Assembly (NCBI GenBank): GCA_022457155.1
Contig: JAJGOT010000313.1
Span: 701,001-765,000 of the forward strand
From: Cladopsammia gracilis
Taxonomy: Eukaryota; Cnidaria; Anthozoa; Scleractinia; Dendrophylliidae
Length of the DNA stretch: 64,000 bases
Direction of reading: 5' to 3'
The notes beneath the pieces were generated by a model that worked only from the letters and a program-made list of their open reading frames with translations, did no database searches and was not told where the DNA came from. The position numbers and the translations under genes were made by a program. The number at the start of each line of letters is the position of its first letter. Position 1 is the stretch's first letter. This document shows, in pieces, positions 8,910 to 20,400 of this stretch.

Positions 8910-11465
8910 TCATTTTTCGCAGTTCTGTATCACAACGTCAGCGAACGACAAACTTCAACAAGTTAAAAATACAAAAATACGCGACTATTCAAGATTCTCC
9001 GCTGATCGCTTTAATGATGAGTTGTCCGAGGTTGACTGGAATCGAATAATTGTAAATGGAACAAACTGTGTAAACAAACTGTTTTCATCGTTTTACAATA
9101 AGTACAATACAATTGGCAACTAACACGCCCCATGAAAAATCTATCTAATCGCAAAGTAAAGCAGCTATCTAAACCCTGGATAACTAATGGAATTAAGGCG
9201 CGATTAAGGTTAAAAATAAATTATATGCATCAGGAGATGAAGTTAGGTACAAACACTATAGAAATAAAATTTGTACACTGATACGCTTAAGCAAAAGAAA
9301 ATACTATGATACGTTTTTCGAAAATAATATGGCCAACATGAAAAAAACCTGGCACGGAATTAATGAACTTTTACACAGAAGGAAAAAAAATTCAAAGTCA
9401 TATCTACGCTTAAGAATTTTAATAATCGTAACAAAATTGTTAAGGAAAGTTCGCGGATACCTAACATTATTAATGAACAGTTTGCAACAGTCGGAAACAG
9501 GCTTGCTAATAAGCTGCCCATTCCCCAAAAACATCATCTAGACTATGTTGATAAGTGCAAATCTTCAACTTCATCCTTCTTTTTCCAACCTGTTTTACCC
9601 GAAGAAGTATGGTCAGAAATATTACTTGTACCGAATGATAAATCCTATGGTTTATACTCCTCACCTACCAAATTACTGAAATGTTCAATGCAAGTGCCGT
9701 CATAGCTCCTGTTCTTATCTAACAGAGATACTTAATACATCTATCAGATTTGGGACTTATCCATCAAAGCTCCAAATTGCTAAAATTACGCCAGTATTTA
9801 AGAGTGGTGATGATACGGACGCAAACAACTACAGACCTATCTCTTTACTTTCAAATTTTAATAGAGTATTTGAGAAAATAATCTACTACAGATTGATGAG
9901 CTATATAAAGAAACACGAACTTTTGTATTCCTCACAATACGGTTTTCGTAAGGGGCATTCAACCCAACACGCTATACTGGACATTGTTAATGATATACAG
10001 ACAAACATGAAACAGCGATTAATATCTTGTGGAGTATTCATTGATCTTAAAAAAGCCTTTGACACCGTCGATCACGATATTTTGCTTGATAAGCTCAATC
10101 ACTATGGCTTTCGTGGAATAATTAATGATTGGTTCTCCTCATATCTCAAAAATCGCACGCAAAGAACGCAAGTAGGACATCATATATCAGATAAAGCTGT
10201 TGTTGGATGTGGTGTTCCTCAAGGATCAATTCTTGGACCTCTGCTTTTCTTGGTATATGTCAATGATATTCACAGATGCTCAAATAAATTTAGATTTGAC
10301 CTCTTTGCAGACGATACTAACATTCTGTATGCGGACAAAAATTTGAAAGATCTTCAGTCAACTGTCAACAATGAGCTACAAAACCTCTGTAATTGGCTGA
10401 CAGCCAATAAACTAACTCTTAATATTAATAAATCCAATTTTGTAATTTTCCGTCCTTATCAAAAGCGTCTTGCTTACCAACCAAAACTATGCATATTTGA
10501 TAATGAAAAGAACAAATTTGTTCATCTCGAGTCTAAAGTTTACATAAAATACCTGGGCGTCCTTATTGATCAGAATCTCTCTTGGAAATACCACATTGAT
10601 TCTATTGTTACAAAAATGAGTAAAAATATTGGGCTAATTGCAAAGCTACGCCACTCTGTACCTCGACCAATACTACGCAATATCTATAAGTCACTGATTC
10701 ATCCTTATTTAACCTATGGTCTTGCTGCCTGGGTCAGGCACGCAAGACCTATCTTAATAAAATTCTAATTCTTCAGAAAAGAGCGCTTCGATAACTGTAC
10801 TTTGCAGACTGGCATGATCATGCAATTCCTTTATTTCTCGAAGCTAACGTGCTTCCAATGACTTTTCTTTATTATGAGTCCGTATCAACCTTAATGTATG
10901 ATATCAATTATGATAAATCCCCAGCAAACATGTTCTATTTATTTCAAAAAACGTCTAATATTCACTCATACAATACACGATCGTCTACGTCTGGAAAATT
11001 CTATGTTAAAAGTTCCAGACTAGAAATACTAAACAATTCTTTCTCTCGGCTTGGAGTAAAGCTGTGGAATAAGATACCACGCTATAAAACGGATCTTCCT
11101 AAGAATGCTTTCAAATTAGAGCTCTCCGCAAATTGCTATTCGATATTTTAGAAAAGGAGGATGACTATATTCAAATCCCCATGATTATTAATAAAGTAAG
11201 TACACAGATACACTAACTATAGTCAGAGAATCCTTGTCTTAACGCAATTAGATCACTTAACTTCTGTGTTTTTATTCATTTTTATGTGCAAACTGCAAGG
11301 CTTTTCAATAGTATAAGGTTTTTGATTTTGTAGATATTTGTATTATTCATGTACTTGTTTTGCCCTGCCCCGATTAGCTTTCCAGCTATTTGCAGAGCAA
11401 ACAAACAAATCATTCAACTATTCTATTGTTATACTAAGAATAAATAAATTGTTGTTGTTGTTGTT
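8910..11465 (+). mobile_element. 5'-truncated non-LTR retrotransposon with (TTG)n tail
   Basis: The insert sits in R1 between two copies of tcaacg (8904-8909 and 11466-11471), a target duplication from target-primed reverse transcription. It ends in aataaataaa plus TTG repeats. It lacks the endonuclease and the start of the ORF, and the part before the reverse transcriptase (8990-9890) is full of frameshifts. The lineage looks like CR1/Jockey; the clade is not certain. Confidence 0.8.
9700..11151 (+). pseudogene. LINE reverse transcriptase, broken
   Basis: The longest open piece (9893-10765) gives most of a non-LTR reverse transcriptase: the SSQYGFRKGHST block, a DLKKAFDTVDH motif with the first catalytic Asp, GVPQGSILGPLLFL, the active-site FADDT, then the KYLGVLID thumb region and YGLAAW. 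A frameshift near 10765 moves the C-terminal region to 10849-11151 (SYNTRSS... and GVKLWN...). Upstream, TPVFKSGD-like and NNYRPIS-like sequence is readable at 9780-9850. Motifs are well preserved, so the copy is not very old, but frameshifts make it inactive. Confidence 0.85.
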
Positions 11466-11520
11466 TCAACGAATTTTGCGTGACATGTAAGTCTTGTTTT
11501 GTTTACATAATATCCGATAT

Positions 11521-11676
11521 TGTAGTGTTTTAGACCGAAAAAGAGGCACGAAGTCAGGACACAAAGTCACAAAGCAAAGAACCACACTAGGTCGCCATCA
11601 TGTTTTAATCTTCTCTCTTTAGTTACATGAAGTCCCGGATGTTACAGCGTGTTATACTAGTCCCCAGTACACCACA
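11521..11676 (-). repeat. Gypsy-1 3' LTR
   Basis: 156 bp with ends tgtagtg and accaca on the plus strand. A purine-rich tract (gagaagaagagaggt, minus strand) adjoins its inner side at 11677-11691. Confidence 0.85.
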
Positions 11677-12119
11677 ACCTCTCTTCTTCTCCAACAAAAA
11701 TTGATGACTTTTAGAACTATCAAAATGTAAAACAAACTGACTGGAATAAGTAAACAACTCAGTCTACACATGCGCTTGAAACAAGTTCCTTTAAAGTTCA
11801 AATCGAAACAATGAAAGATAAGTTCTGGCCACTTGTGGCCTGTAATTTTCCAACCAAAACAGTTTCTGAAATGTTTAATAAAGTTCATAGTCAGACAAGG
11901 CTTTTAGGGGGCGACTAACTCTTCCAGAACGGCGCGGTGGGCTCGTAACTGTCCCTTCCGCCAATTGCTTCTCGACAGGGGACTGGTTTGGAAACTTGTC
12001 CAGGGGTACTGGGTTCCGATTCTGCACTGCATTCCATATCAGGGTCAGTCAGGTCAATCAGGAGAGGTTTTGCGTGCTGCTACGTGATTTCTCTTGTATT
12101 CGACCCCTTAAGGTAACTT

Positions 12120-13110
12120 CAGAACCATCTGATCTCCATATCGAGTAGCGACCTTGTAGGGTGGGTCTCATATGATGAAAAACAGTTCAGCAGGGCTGAC
12201 ATCTGTTGTAGTGTGATTAGTCGACCAATGGGCCAGCAAAAAGTTGTTAAGTTCTGAACGCCAATCTTTTCCTTCCGCTTGGAAGACTCTCGTGGCCTTG
12301 AGCAGTGAGCGATTTTCCCGCTCAACCTCACCATTAGCTCTTGGCCATAATGGTGTATTGCGACGATGTACAATGCCCGTCTCTTCCAAATACTTCTCCA
12401 CTTCATTGGACACAAAGTTGGGACCATTATCAGTCCTTGAGCCAATTGGTACACCATACCGAGCAAAATGGTTGTCAAGACATTTGATGACTGCAACACT
12501 TGTTGTGGAGCGCATGACATCTACTTCCATCCATCTTGAAAAATAATCAACCACCACAAGTAGATGCTCTCCAGTTGGCAAGGGTCCTAACAGATCTGCG
12601 GCTATCTCTTGCCACGCCTTTTCAGGTAATCTTATCGGTTTTATTGGTGGCGGAACATGCTTTGACACCAGCTGACAACCAAAACATCCTCTGCATTTCT
12701 TTTCTGCTTCCTTGTCTACTCCTGGCCACCAGACTTTTGATCTAAAGCGTTCTTTGGTCTTCACAATTCCCTGGTGGCCTTCGTGAGCCAAATAAAGGAC
12801 TCTTTTCTGTAGCTTTCTTGGAACGACAATTCTAGTTACCCATGACACAACCTGGCCAATGTAAGTCAACTCATTCCACACCTGCACATAAGCTTTCGGA
12901 GCTTTCTTCATCTTGAAATGAAGCTTCTACTATCTCTTCGATTCTCAGAGCAACTGGTACTACTTGCAGGGTAACTTCGCGCACATATTCTTCATCTTGG
13001 ACATATCCTTTCGCCGCTGGTACTTTTGTTAGACGAGACAGGGCGTCTGCAATGTTCTCTCTGGAGGGCACGTAGCACACTCTGTAGTGGTAAGGCTGTA
13101 ACCGCAACAC
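12120..13110 (-). pseudogene. Gypsy-1 integrase and end of RNase H
   Basis: The fragment 13110-12871 encodes the end of the RNase H region (YRVCYVPSRENIADALSRL). It is followed after a frameshift by the integrase at 12911-12168, with the H2C2 zinc finger (HEGHQGIVKTK... CRGCFGC), the core Asp in VVVDYFSRW, the second Asp in RTDNGPNF, and Glu in ANGEVERENR. A further frameshift near 12168 leads into the C-terminal domain. The catalytic residues are all present but the ORF is broken. Confidence 0.85.
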
Positions 13111-13132
13111 TCAGCGTTCGATGCGCGCCGAC

Positions 13133-13835
13133 GGTTTTGACCTTGGGCCATAGATGGTCTTCAGTGCTTGATTGTCAGTCACCAAGTCAAACTGGGGTAG
13201 ACCGTACAAGTATAAATTAAACCTCTCGCTAGCCCAGACGAGCGCTAAGGCTTCTTTCTCTGTTTGGCTGTACCGACGTTCAGTGGCGCTAAGACAGCAC
13301 CAAGATCAACCGTGCTGGCATCTGCTATGACCCGTGTGTGTGCTTTCCTGTCAAAATAAGCAAGCATAGATGCTCCTGCAAGTTCTTCTTTCAGTGTGTT
13401 GAAAGCTTCCTCTTGTGCTTTCTCCCACTCAAACTTTTCATCCTTTCGACAGAGTACCCTTAGGGGTTCTGCTTTGGTTGCAAACTCCGGGATAAATCTT
13501 GAGCTGAATCCAACGAGACCCAAGAAACTTCTCACCTCTGAAACTGAAGAGGGGCGGCTTGCCTCTTTCACTGCTCGCACTTTCTCCTCAGTGGGTCCAA
13601 TGCCATGCTCAGGCAAGAGAATTCCCATGAAAACCACTTTATTCATTCTAAAGGTACACTTGTCACTTATTCTCTTACAACCTAGCTAACACCTTGTGTA
13701 AGTTCTGGTCGTGGTCAGCAACCGTCTTTCCATGAACAATCAAGTCGTCGGCAATGTTAACAACTCCACTTATATCTGCGATAACCTGACTAATGACATG
13801 CTGGTATTTCTCAGGTGCTGCATTTACCCCAGAAC
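13133..13835 (-). pseudogene. Gypsy-1 reverse transcriptase C-terminal part and RNase H
   Basis: From 13835 downward the frame reads GVNAAPEKYQH, then NIADDLIVHG with an ADD active site instead of YxDD, then from 13646 the connection and RNase H (VRSFLGLVGFSSRFIPEFA... RVIADASTVDLGAVL). One frameshift lies near 13690. The fragment starts exactly at the TTAA where element P is inserted; the N-terminal half of the RT continues at 21413. Confidence 0.85.
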
Positions 13836-15663
13836 TTAAGAGCGGCTTTCCCCAATTTTCGCCTTAGACTATGCAAGATAAAAAAATCGAAAATTTTCAA
13901 ACTTTGTCATAACAAAGGTCTTACTAAACCATTTGTAAAAATATAAGTTTCAGTTTGTTTACTTTAATATTTTTCCGTTACGGCGACTTTTCCACTCAGA
14001 TGACCCTGGAGCGAGGAAAATCGACTTAGAAGTGTCACTTGTTTAAACCTCTCGTCTTCAAAATATGACGCGAAGAAATAAAAATGAAAGCCATATATTT
14101 AAACGAGAGTATTTCTTCCACACGTGCATTGTCAAATATCAATTTTATGAAAACCAGAATTTTTGACAGATTTCCTGAAAATTAACCGTTTTGAGCGGAA
14201 ATGTCCTATGCGAAAATAAGGCCAAATTCAAAAGAAAAAAACACGTATTGGTACATAACTTCGCCAGATAAGACTATATTCGTCGGAATAAGCAATGTTT
14301 CTTCTACGATTTTATGAAATAAAATTTTTGGGTAAATTAAATGGAAACATTTGAGAGCGCAATATGTACATCGTATTTATCCTCAAAACATGACCTTTTG
14401 ACCTCACTAACGGCAAAGTAGTGATCAACGTTTTCAAGTAACACCCGCTAATTCTTATTTTCTGCGGCTATGATCCAAACTTTAAGCCTCCTGGTAAGCA
14501 TTAAACTCAAGTAAAGTCATCAAATCAGAAATAAGCAGTGTTTTTATCTCGTTAAAGCGCATGCGCGCAAACCAGATATTGGAGTCACTAGAATATAGGG
14601 ACAAAAGTTGTTAACAAATTTTTGTGGACTTTTGTCCGGGGGGTTAGTTGTTTCTTCTTTATAGAAGCTATATTAGGGCATTGAGGATATGGTTGGTTAA
14701 ACCGGTTAGGATTTCAAGAAGGGCGTCACATACTGCTCCTAAAATTTTTGGGGAGCACCCCCGGACCTATTGTTAATTTCCCTTGGGTATCGGGATGTCA
14801 AAACTTGTCATGAACTTGTGATATCTCACATTACGTCACCACAAAGGTATTAAGTTCTTCTTAAGTTTCGATATCTCACGTTAAGTATCAGTTTCAATCA
14901 TTTGTCGTAAAGCCATTAAAGCTGCTTTGGAAGGGTAAAAATAGGTCAAATGCGGTTTGAGAATTTCACGGTGTATTTTTACGAATGGAGACGTTTTAAG
15001 AAAGTTAAATGGGACGGGAAAGTTTGTGTTTTAATATGAGCGATATGGCAGAGCAACATTGCGTTTGTTCTATTTTGAATCATTGCTATTACGGTTTGAT
15101 TATGCAATAGTATGGGAAAGACGTCATAGTTTTGTTGATTTAGCTACCGTGCACAAGGATATTTTGCGGATTGTCCGACTGAATTTGTTTTGCGGGAGGA
15201 TATTTTTGCGGGTCGCGGAGACAGCTAAAATTTGCTGGAAGGAAATGCTTGCGGATTTCTGGTCAAGTATAAATAAAATCCAAGGCATCGGTATTAAACT
15301 GCAATTTTACTTCCTGACCGGAGGTTTGTATAGTTCCCATAGTTATGGTTGCTGTTCTGGCGCCAATATGAACATAAACAACGAGAAAACTAGTGAGTGA
15401 ATTATTGTACGTTGTTGTAAAAACGTATCAGTATTATGATAACAGTCTCTGGTTCTTTTGAGGACGAGTCTGGAGTTGAATCGGGAATACAAATGACTGT
15501 TGTGCCGGTCGTCTCGGAGTTCACTGTTATGAGAGTTATGAGTTATGAGAGTTCACCGTTAAAAAGTTCCTGTTAAGCCGATATACATCATATACATATA
15601 CATCATTAAAACAAGTTTGAAATTACTAATGACTGTTTTCCTCAAAAATCTCGACAAACTATC

Positions 15664-15709
<46 letters not shown>
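15664..15709. repeat. (AC)n microsatellite
   Basis: About 22 AC units in a row. Confidence 0.95.
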
Positions 15710-15713
<4 letters not shown>

Positions 15714-15824
15714 CAATCTTTTAGGAACAAAATTTTACTGCTAAACGAATCCAATACGTATATTTAACTAAACACAAAAATTCACCCTGCAATCTCCGCG
15801 AGAATTAAACGTGACATCACCTAT

Positions 15825-16100
15825 TTATACTTTACAATCTGTCGAATCTCCCAAAAGTGTTGAATAAATTGGATAGTATATTTCGTTATTACAAGAAAAT
15901 TGACATTCGAAGAGTGTGAGGTCACCTTCGCATTTCTCCTGGTCTTCAGATCCCAGAGTTTTATCCAGTTGGTCGAAAAGCCAGCCTTGGCTAGATAAAT
16001 AAACTTGTTCAGCCGAATGGAGGTTACGATAAAAATCGCGACATTCGCGAAGAATATTTTTATCGGAAGCCACGGTTGAATTGTTGGCACGTAACTCTGA
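15825..16100 (-). pseudogene. LINE ORF2 relic (linker between endonuclease and RT)
   Basis: The minus frame reads ILRECRDFYRNLHSAEQV and then KCEGDLTLFEC. This looks like the segment just before the RT of L2/Tx1-like LINEs, where 'E...FY..LY' and 'EG.LT..E' are typical. No RT motifs follow and the upstream frames are not recognisable. The clade is uncertain. Confidence 0.4.
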
Positions 16101-17057
16101 AATTGAGTCGCGTGTTTGTCGCTGATTTTCAAGCTGGTAGAAATACTTGGTCGGTTTTTCCCCCAGCTCTATCCACTGTTTTTACTGCGAATGATGGCGT
16201 TTTTAGGAGATCTTTGATCTCCGCCAAACGCGTGTGATCATCTGTTGTATTTAAATTTACCACGAGACAGGATGTTGCCAAACTCGCTTTGAAGATTAAA
16301 TTTCTCACGCTTACGCTCACGGCGTAAAGGGATAACGCGGCTTTCGCAGTCAAAGCCCGATGCCGCCAACCGCGTGGCCGATTCTGTAGATCGGAGGGTA
16401 ACGACTGCGCTATACTGAGCGAGTCAAGATCCAGGTTTTCCTCCGCTATCAAGCGGACAGTAAGTTCTAGTGTGGGCGAACGGCTGGTGTGCGGGACGCG
16501 CGGCCATCTCCACGTAACGCGAAGGCGAGAAAACTCGCGAGACCAAAACCAAAACCACAAAATTGAAAAGCACGCACTCACCAAAGCGAAGGCTGATAGT
16601 TACCAGACGCTTTCTTGCTTGTGGTGAAAAAACGGCACCAAATCTTGTGAAAAAAAGCTCTCCTTAGTCGTCGAAGTTGAGGACTATTCTGGCTTTTGGT
16701 CTTGAAAAAGTGGAGCACTGATGAGAACAGATCCCCCAATGCTGTACAGAGAAGTTGTTAGCAGAGGGGCACGGGTTCCCCTTCTTTTGCAAAAAATAAT
16801 AATAATGATTACCATAAGGCCCAGCCTATAACATTTTCTAAACACGTCTATTGTTAAACCAAATAATAGGACCCCATTTGAGTCACTAGCGTGAAAATGT
16901 AAATAACTTCTGTAAAAATGCAAGGACCACTAGAACAAACAGTAGCAAAATATAGCTGGACCGTTACTTGTTTATTAGCCTATCGTGTGCCAGCAATTTA
17001 TCTTAGCCCATTTTAAATATTATAACCGTTTGTTTCCATCTTCACTAAGCTTTCCTA

Positions 17058-17100
17058 GCCCCTGATGAAGGTTAGTTTTGTCTAACCGAAATATCGGGCA
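17058..17100 (+). other. Hammerhead-like motif in a Penelope-type tail
   Basis: CTGATGA, a 6-bp stem (GGTTAG/CTAACC) with a TTTTGT loop, and GAAA occur in the order of a hammerhead core. One extra A lies between CTGATGA and the stem, and helices I and III are weak. Hammerheads of this kind are known from the terminal repeats of Penelope-like elements; this may be a decayed one. Confidence 0.35.
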
Positions 17101-17454
17101 TATCTTATTAAAAGTAATCGAACAAATTTGCTGTCTGATCAGCCTTGCATGTTAAAGTTGTTTTTTTTGAAAATGTAAACAAGGCCCATTTCGTGAACAT
17201 AAATTTCTATTGGCTGATTTGCATCATGTGATGTTTTCATGTACGTATTTTAAGTAGACTTATTCTAAAGGTGCGCTACAACGGCATCTTTAGCATATTC
17301 ACTATCAATTCTTCTATTTTGTTTTTATTAACCTCACGTTCTAACGCTTTAACGAGATGGCTTTAAGAGCCCTTTGATCTTGCAAGTAAGTACGTATTTT
17401 AGCGTGAAAACATTTGCATAAATTGAGTTTATCTTTCTAACAGTCGAAATATTT

Positions 17455-18467
17455 ACTCATGCGCGTAGCGGCATGAGTTATAAAATGGCCTCGGTTTTTC
17501 TTCTTCTTATTTATTTTTTTTTTTGTGTGTCACGATTTTGCATGCAAATTTATGCACGCATATTTTAGTGACCGGGTCCTCGGGTCACCAACATATTCTA
17601 CAAAAATGGCTGCCGCGCTCGGCATGTGCTTGGTTTTTAAAACCGTAGTTTCGTGTCATCGCATTAATAACTCACATTTAAAATGTTCAAAATGGAAAGA
17701 GAAAGCTTTAAAGAATACCCAAAGCCGCTATAGTGGAGAAAAAGGAGAGCTTTCAGCAACTGAATCTTGCTTCAAGGAAATTCATACGCTGCTATCAGTG
17801 CGGGGCGATCAAAACCGAAGAAGCAGATTTCTTACAGATGAGGGACTTTACCGTAAAAGAAATTACAATTTTTTGGTGAGAATTTATGTTGATATCAATT
17901 TGTGATTCACTTTTCTCTGTGTTCTGGTTAGTTTTGAGGAAATAATTATAAAACATGCTAACACGAAGGAATGTGTTTACTAGCGAAAATGAAAATTACG
18001 GACAAACTTCGTCGCCCATTCGTTGTCGTTGGAATATCGTCGAAGGTATGCTATGTTTTCATGACTGTTTGGCTTCAGTTTGCCCTCCTCAGGACAAGTG
18101 GCTCCTTGACGGAACCAAAAAAATGAAAAATGAAAGGGAGTGAAGGAAAGAAAAATGATAAGCCTACGACACGAGGTATTCCCAAGCGGTCACCCATCCA
18201 AGTACTAACCTCGCCCGACAGGGCTTAACTTCGGTGATCAGACGAGAACCGGCGCATGTCAAACAGTGTTCCTAGAGTTTACGATGAGCGAGTGACTTTT
18301 CTCCAGTAATCGCAATAAGTCGTATTCACGACTTAAAAACTGTTTTAGCGTGTTCTTTAGTGTGTCACGCAAAATTCGTTGAGGGGGGAAGGGGTGCGTG
18401 ACCCGTTCAAAACAAACCATAAAACTTGCTTACGCAAGCGCATGAGTGTAGATTGTAGCCTCTTGTT
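17455..18467 (+). mobile_element. Helentron-like R1, long copy carrying a 5S-derived block
   Basis: The 5' tip ACTCATGCGCGTAGCG folds on GCATGAGT. At the 3' end GCGCATGAGT is inverted, then comes a GTAG...TAGCC remnant hairpin and CTCTTGTT. The right arm of P keeps the empty site (CGAAATATTT^TCATTT), so the insertion is between two T and without duplication. The central part (17640-17960) matches the R1-like segment at 37590-37860. The 126-codon ORF inside has no recognisable domain. Confidence 0.6.
18160..18262 (-). other. 5S rRNA-derived sequence
   Basis: On the minus strand the 3' four fifths of a 5S rRNA are readable: CCGGTTCTCGTCTGATCACC, the box-A region GAAGTTAAGC, GGGCGAGGTTAGTACTTGGA and TGGGTGACCGCTTGGGAATA, ending at CGTAGGCTT. 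A run of five T follows within 10 bases. The first 30 bases of 5S are diverged or absent. It lies inside an R1 element and inside two larger transposons, so it is a mobile, SINE3-like or captured 5S piece rather than an rDNA array member. Confidence 0.75.
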
Positions 18468-18733
18468 TCATTTACATTCGTTTTGTAAAATGGTGGCAAC
18501 AGAAAACAAGATAGGTTACTCGCCCAGCTATCAGTATCTATAAAGTGTATCGTACCTTGAGAGCCCCTTCCTGTACAAGAAAGGACGAAAAGACCGCTAA
18601 AAATCAACCGTCGAAACCGTCGAACTTTGCCTCGCACCTTCGGTGATCTTTCAAAATACCATAACTGTCACGCAATATACGAAGGTCTTGAATTACAAGC
18701 CACGCGGACAATCATGGCTACGTGTGGTTATGT

Positions 18734-19131
18734 CGGGGGGGGGGGGGGGACTCAACAAAATTTTGTACGGGGATGCTCCAAACCCTTACCCTTTCATATA
18801 TCGTTCAGTTTTTGACAGAAAAGGTTCCCCTTTCATATACCTTTAATTGAAAATGGTACGCCTTTCATATAGCCTTTACGTGCGTCTGTTTGATGTATTT
18901 TGAAAGGCCCTTTTCTAATACTTAAATTGCAGTTTCCCCTACCCTTTTTTATACTTCAACTTGTGTTTTCCCCACCCTTTCCTATACTTCGTGAAATCCC
19001 TACCCTTTCATGTACTTAAACTCGTGAAATCCCTACCCTTTCATATACGTCCAGCCTCAAAAAGGTATCCCTTTCGGGCGGAGCATCTCCGTGTAGCCCA
19101 ATATAGGGAGTACGACGCACCCCCCCACCTT
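18734..19131. mobile_element. MITE with poly-G ends and CCCTTTCATATAC repeats
   Basis: The left end is a 14-base G run followed by ACTC; the right end has GGGAGTACG...CCCCCCC. Between them the word ctaccctttcatatac and variants repeat at roughly 30-40 base spacing (18785-19070). MITEs of this kind are, to my knowledge, very common in anthozoan genomes. It sits in the core of element P. Confidence 0.6.
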
Positions 19132-20400
19132 CTGCGCGCCTGTCGTAGTCTACAGTTTATACACTAATGACACAACAAGCGCAAAAACTGACTCCATCAT
19201 CTCTAGTTTTTAATCTAATTAAGTAATTTTGAAGATGACTGAAGCCTTCCGAACAGATTTCCACCGAAAAGATTGGTTGGTTGCTCCATATGCGACGAGA
19301 TTTCTTTTCTTTTCCTGGATTCGGAAGCAATACAGCTAGCTGGCTTATACCTGTAAACATAGGCCGTTTAATATTTTTATCATCCTTTTGGTCGGTACTG
19401 CGCATGCACTGACTTTGAAAACTGTTTACTGTTTTTAGGGGTATTTTGGTCAATTTTTAATTGAACTGAACAAATTATAAAATCCTTTGTTCTTAAAATG
19501 ATACCTCCAAAATGATATACCTCTACATAGTAAAAGGAATGTGTTTAATTTTGTTCTATTTCTAATTTTTTTTACCATTGTTGTACCTGAATTACAAGCC
19601 ATGAAATTCTTACCTAGTGAGCCTTGAGTCAGAGGCACCAATGATCGTTTTCTGTTAAATATCTGTTCGGAAAGGTATAGTTCCCTATAAATTTCGAAAC
19701 CGCAAAGGATCCTACGAATTTCATGATGGCAGTGCCATTCATCTGAGATTTTCGGATTTTCTTAATGGCTTCGATCTCGTACTGTTTTTTTCGAAAATCG
19801 CGCTTTTCCTTCGAAGTTTCTAGAATTGTCTTAAAAAATAAAAAAAGCCCTTAACATTTTCTATACCGACCTTGGGTTTATAGCGAGGAGAGGATGAAGA
19901 GAATTCTCTGTCGCCATAGAAGATTCGATATCACATTTGAAATCCCTAGAATAACCTTCTCACATCCTTCTTCCTATAAAAAAGGTTCCCTACAATTATC
20001 GGCTATCAAAAGGCATCATTGGGTGACCTAACTTATTCGAGAATCTCCAAAAACGACATGAGGTTTTCGGGAAATGGGTAAAACATGCCTTATAAATTCG
20101 TGAAGACCAAAGTTCCCCTAGAACGACCGAACAGATAAAGATTTTCTAGGGAAGCTTATAATTCAGTTATATAGTTTTAAAAGCACTTTTTTGACAGCCT
20201 AAAACGGTGTTTTAAGGAATTTTGGGAAAAACCGTCGTTGGGTGCCCCTGTTGAGTATTGTGCAGTACATTTCATCGGAATCATTTTCCAATCTAGGCAG
20301 CCTTTTCTAATTGCTAAAAGTTGAGAGTCTAAAGTGAATAAAATTGATGGGAACTTCTTCGCCCTCCTCCCAGAGCCCTCTCCCCACACCGCACTACCAA
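19132..20400. other. Core of element P, no gene seen
   Basis: AT-rich sequence with short ORFs only. No DDE transposase motif is recognisable on either strand, so P looks non-autonomous. Confidence 0.5.

Larger units (their letters stand above)
14544..17377. mobile_element. Insertion E2 in the left arm of P (Helentron-like ends)
   Basis: The left end reads TTATCTCGTTAAAGCG. Near the right end CGCTTTAACGAGAT is inverted, followed by the hairpin GGCTTTAAGAGCC and tail CTTTGA. The other arm of P shows the empty site (GTGTTTTCTTGC), so no bases were duplicated and insertion fits T^T. The interior contains a LINE relic, an (AC)n tract and a Penelope-related tail, probably later insertions. Confidence 0.5.

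Noticed and set aside
16129..16584. 151-codon minus-strand ORF
   Set aside because: Odd composition, no recognisable domain, lies in E2 next to a LINE relic.
17525..17905. 126-codon ORF as a gene
   Set aside because: It is the interior of an R1 repeat; the R1-like copy at 37590-37800 has a different frame pattern and no domain is seen.
18160..18262. Functional 5S rRNA gene
   Set aside because: The first 30 bases are diverged and it lies inside nested transposons, not in an rDNA array.
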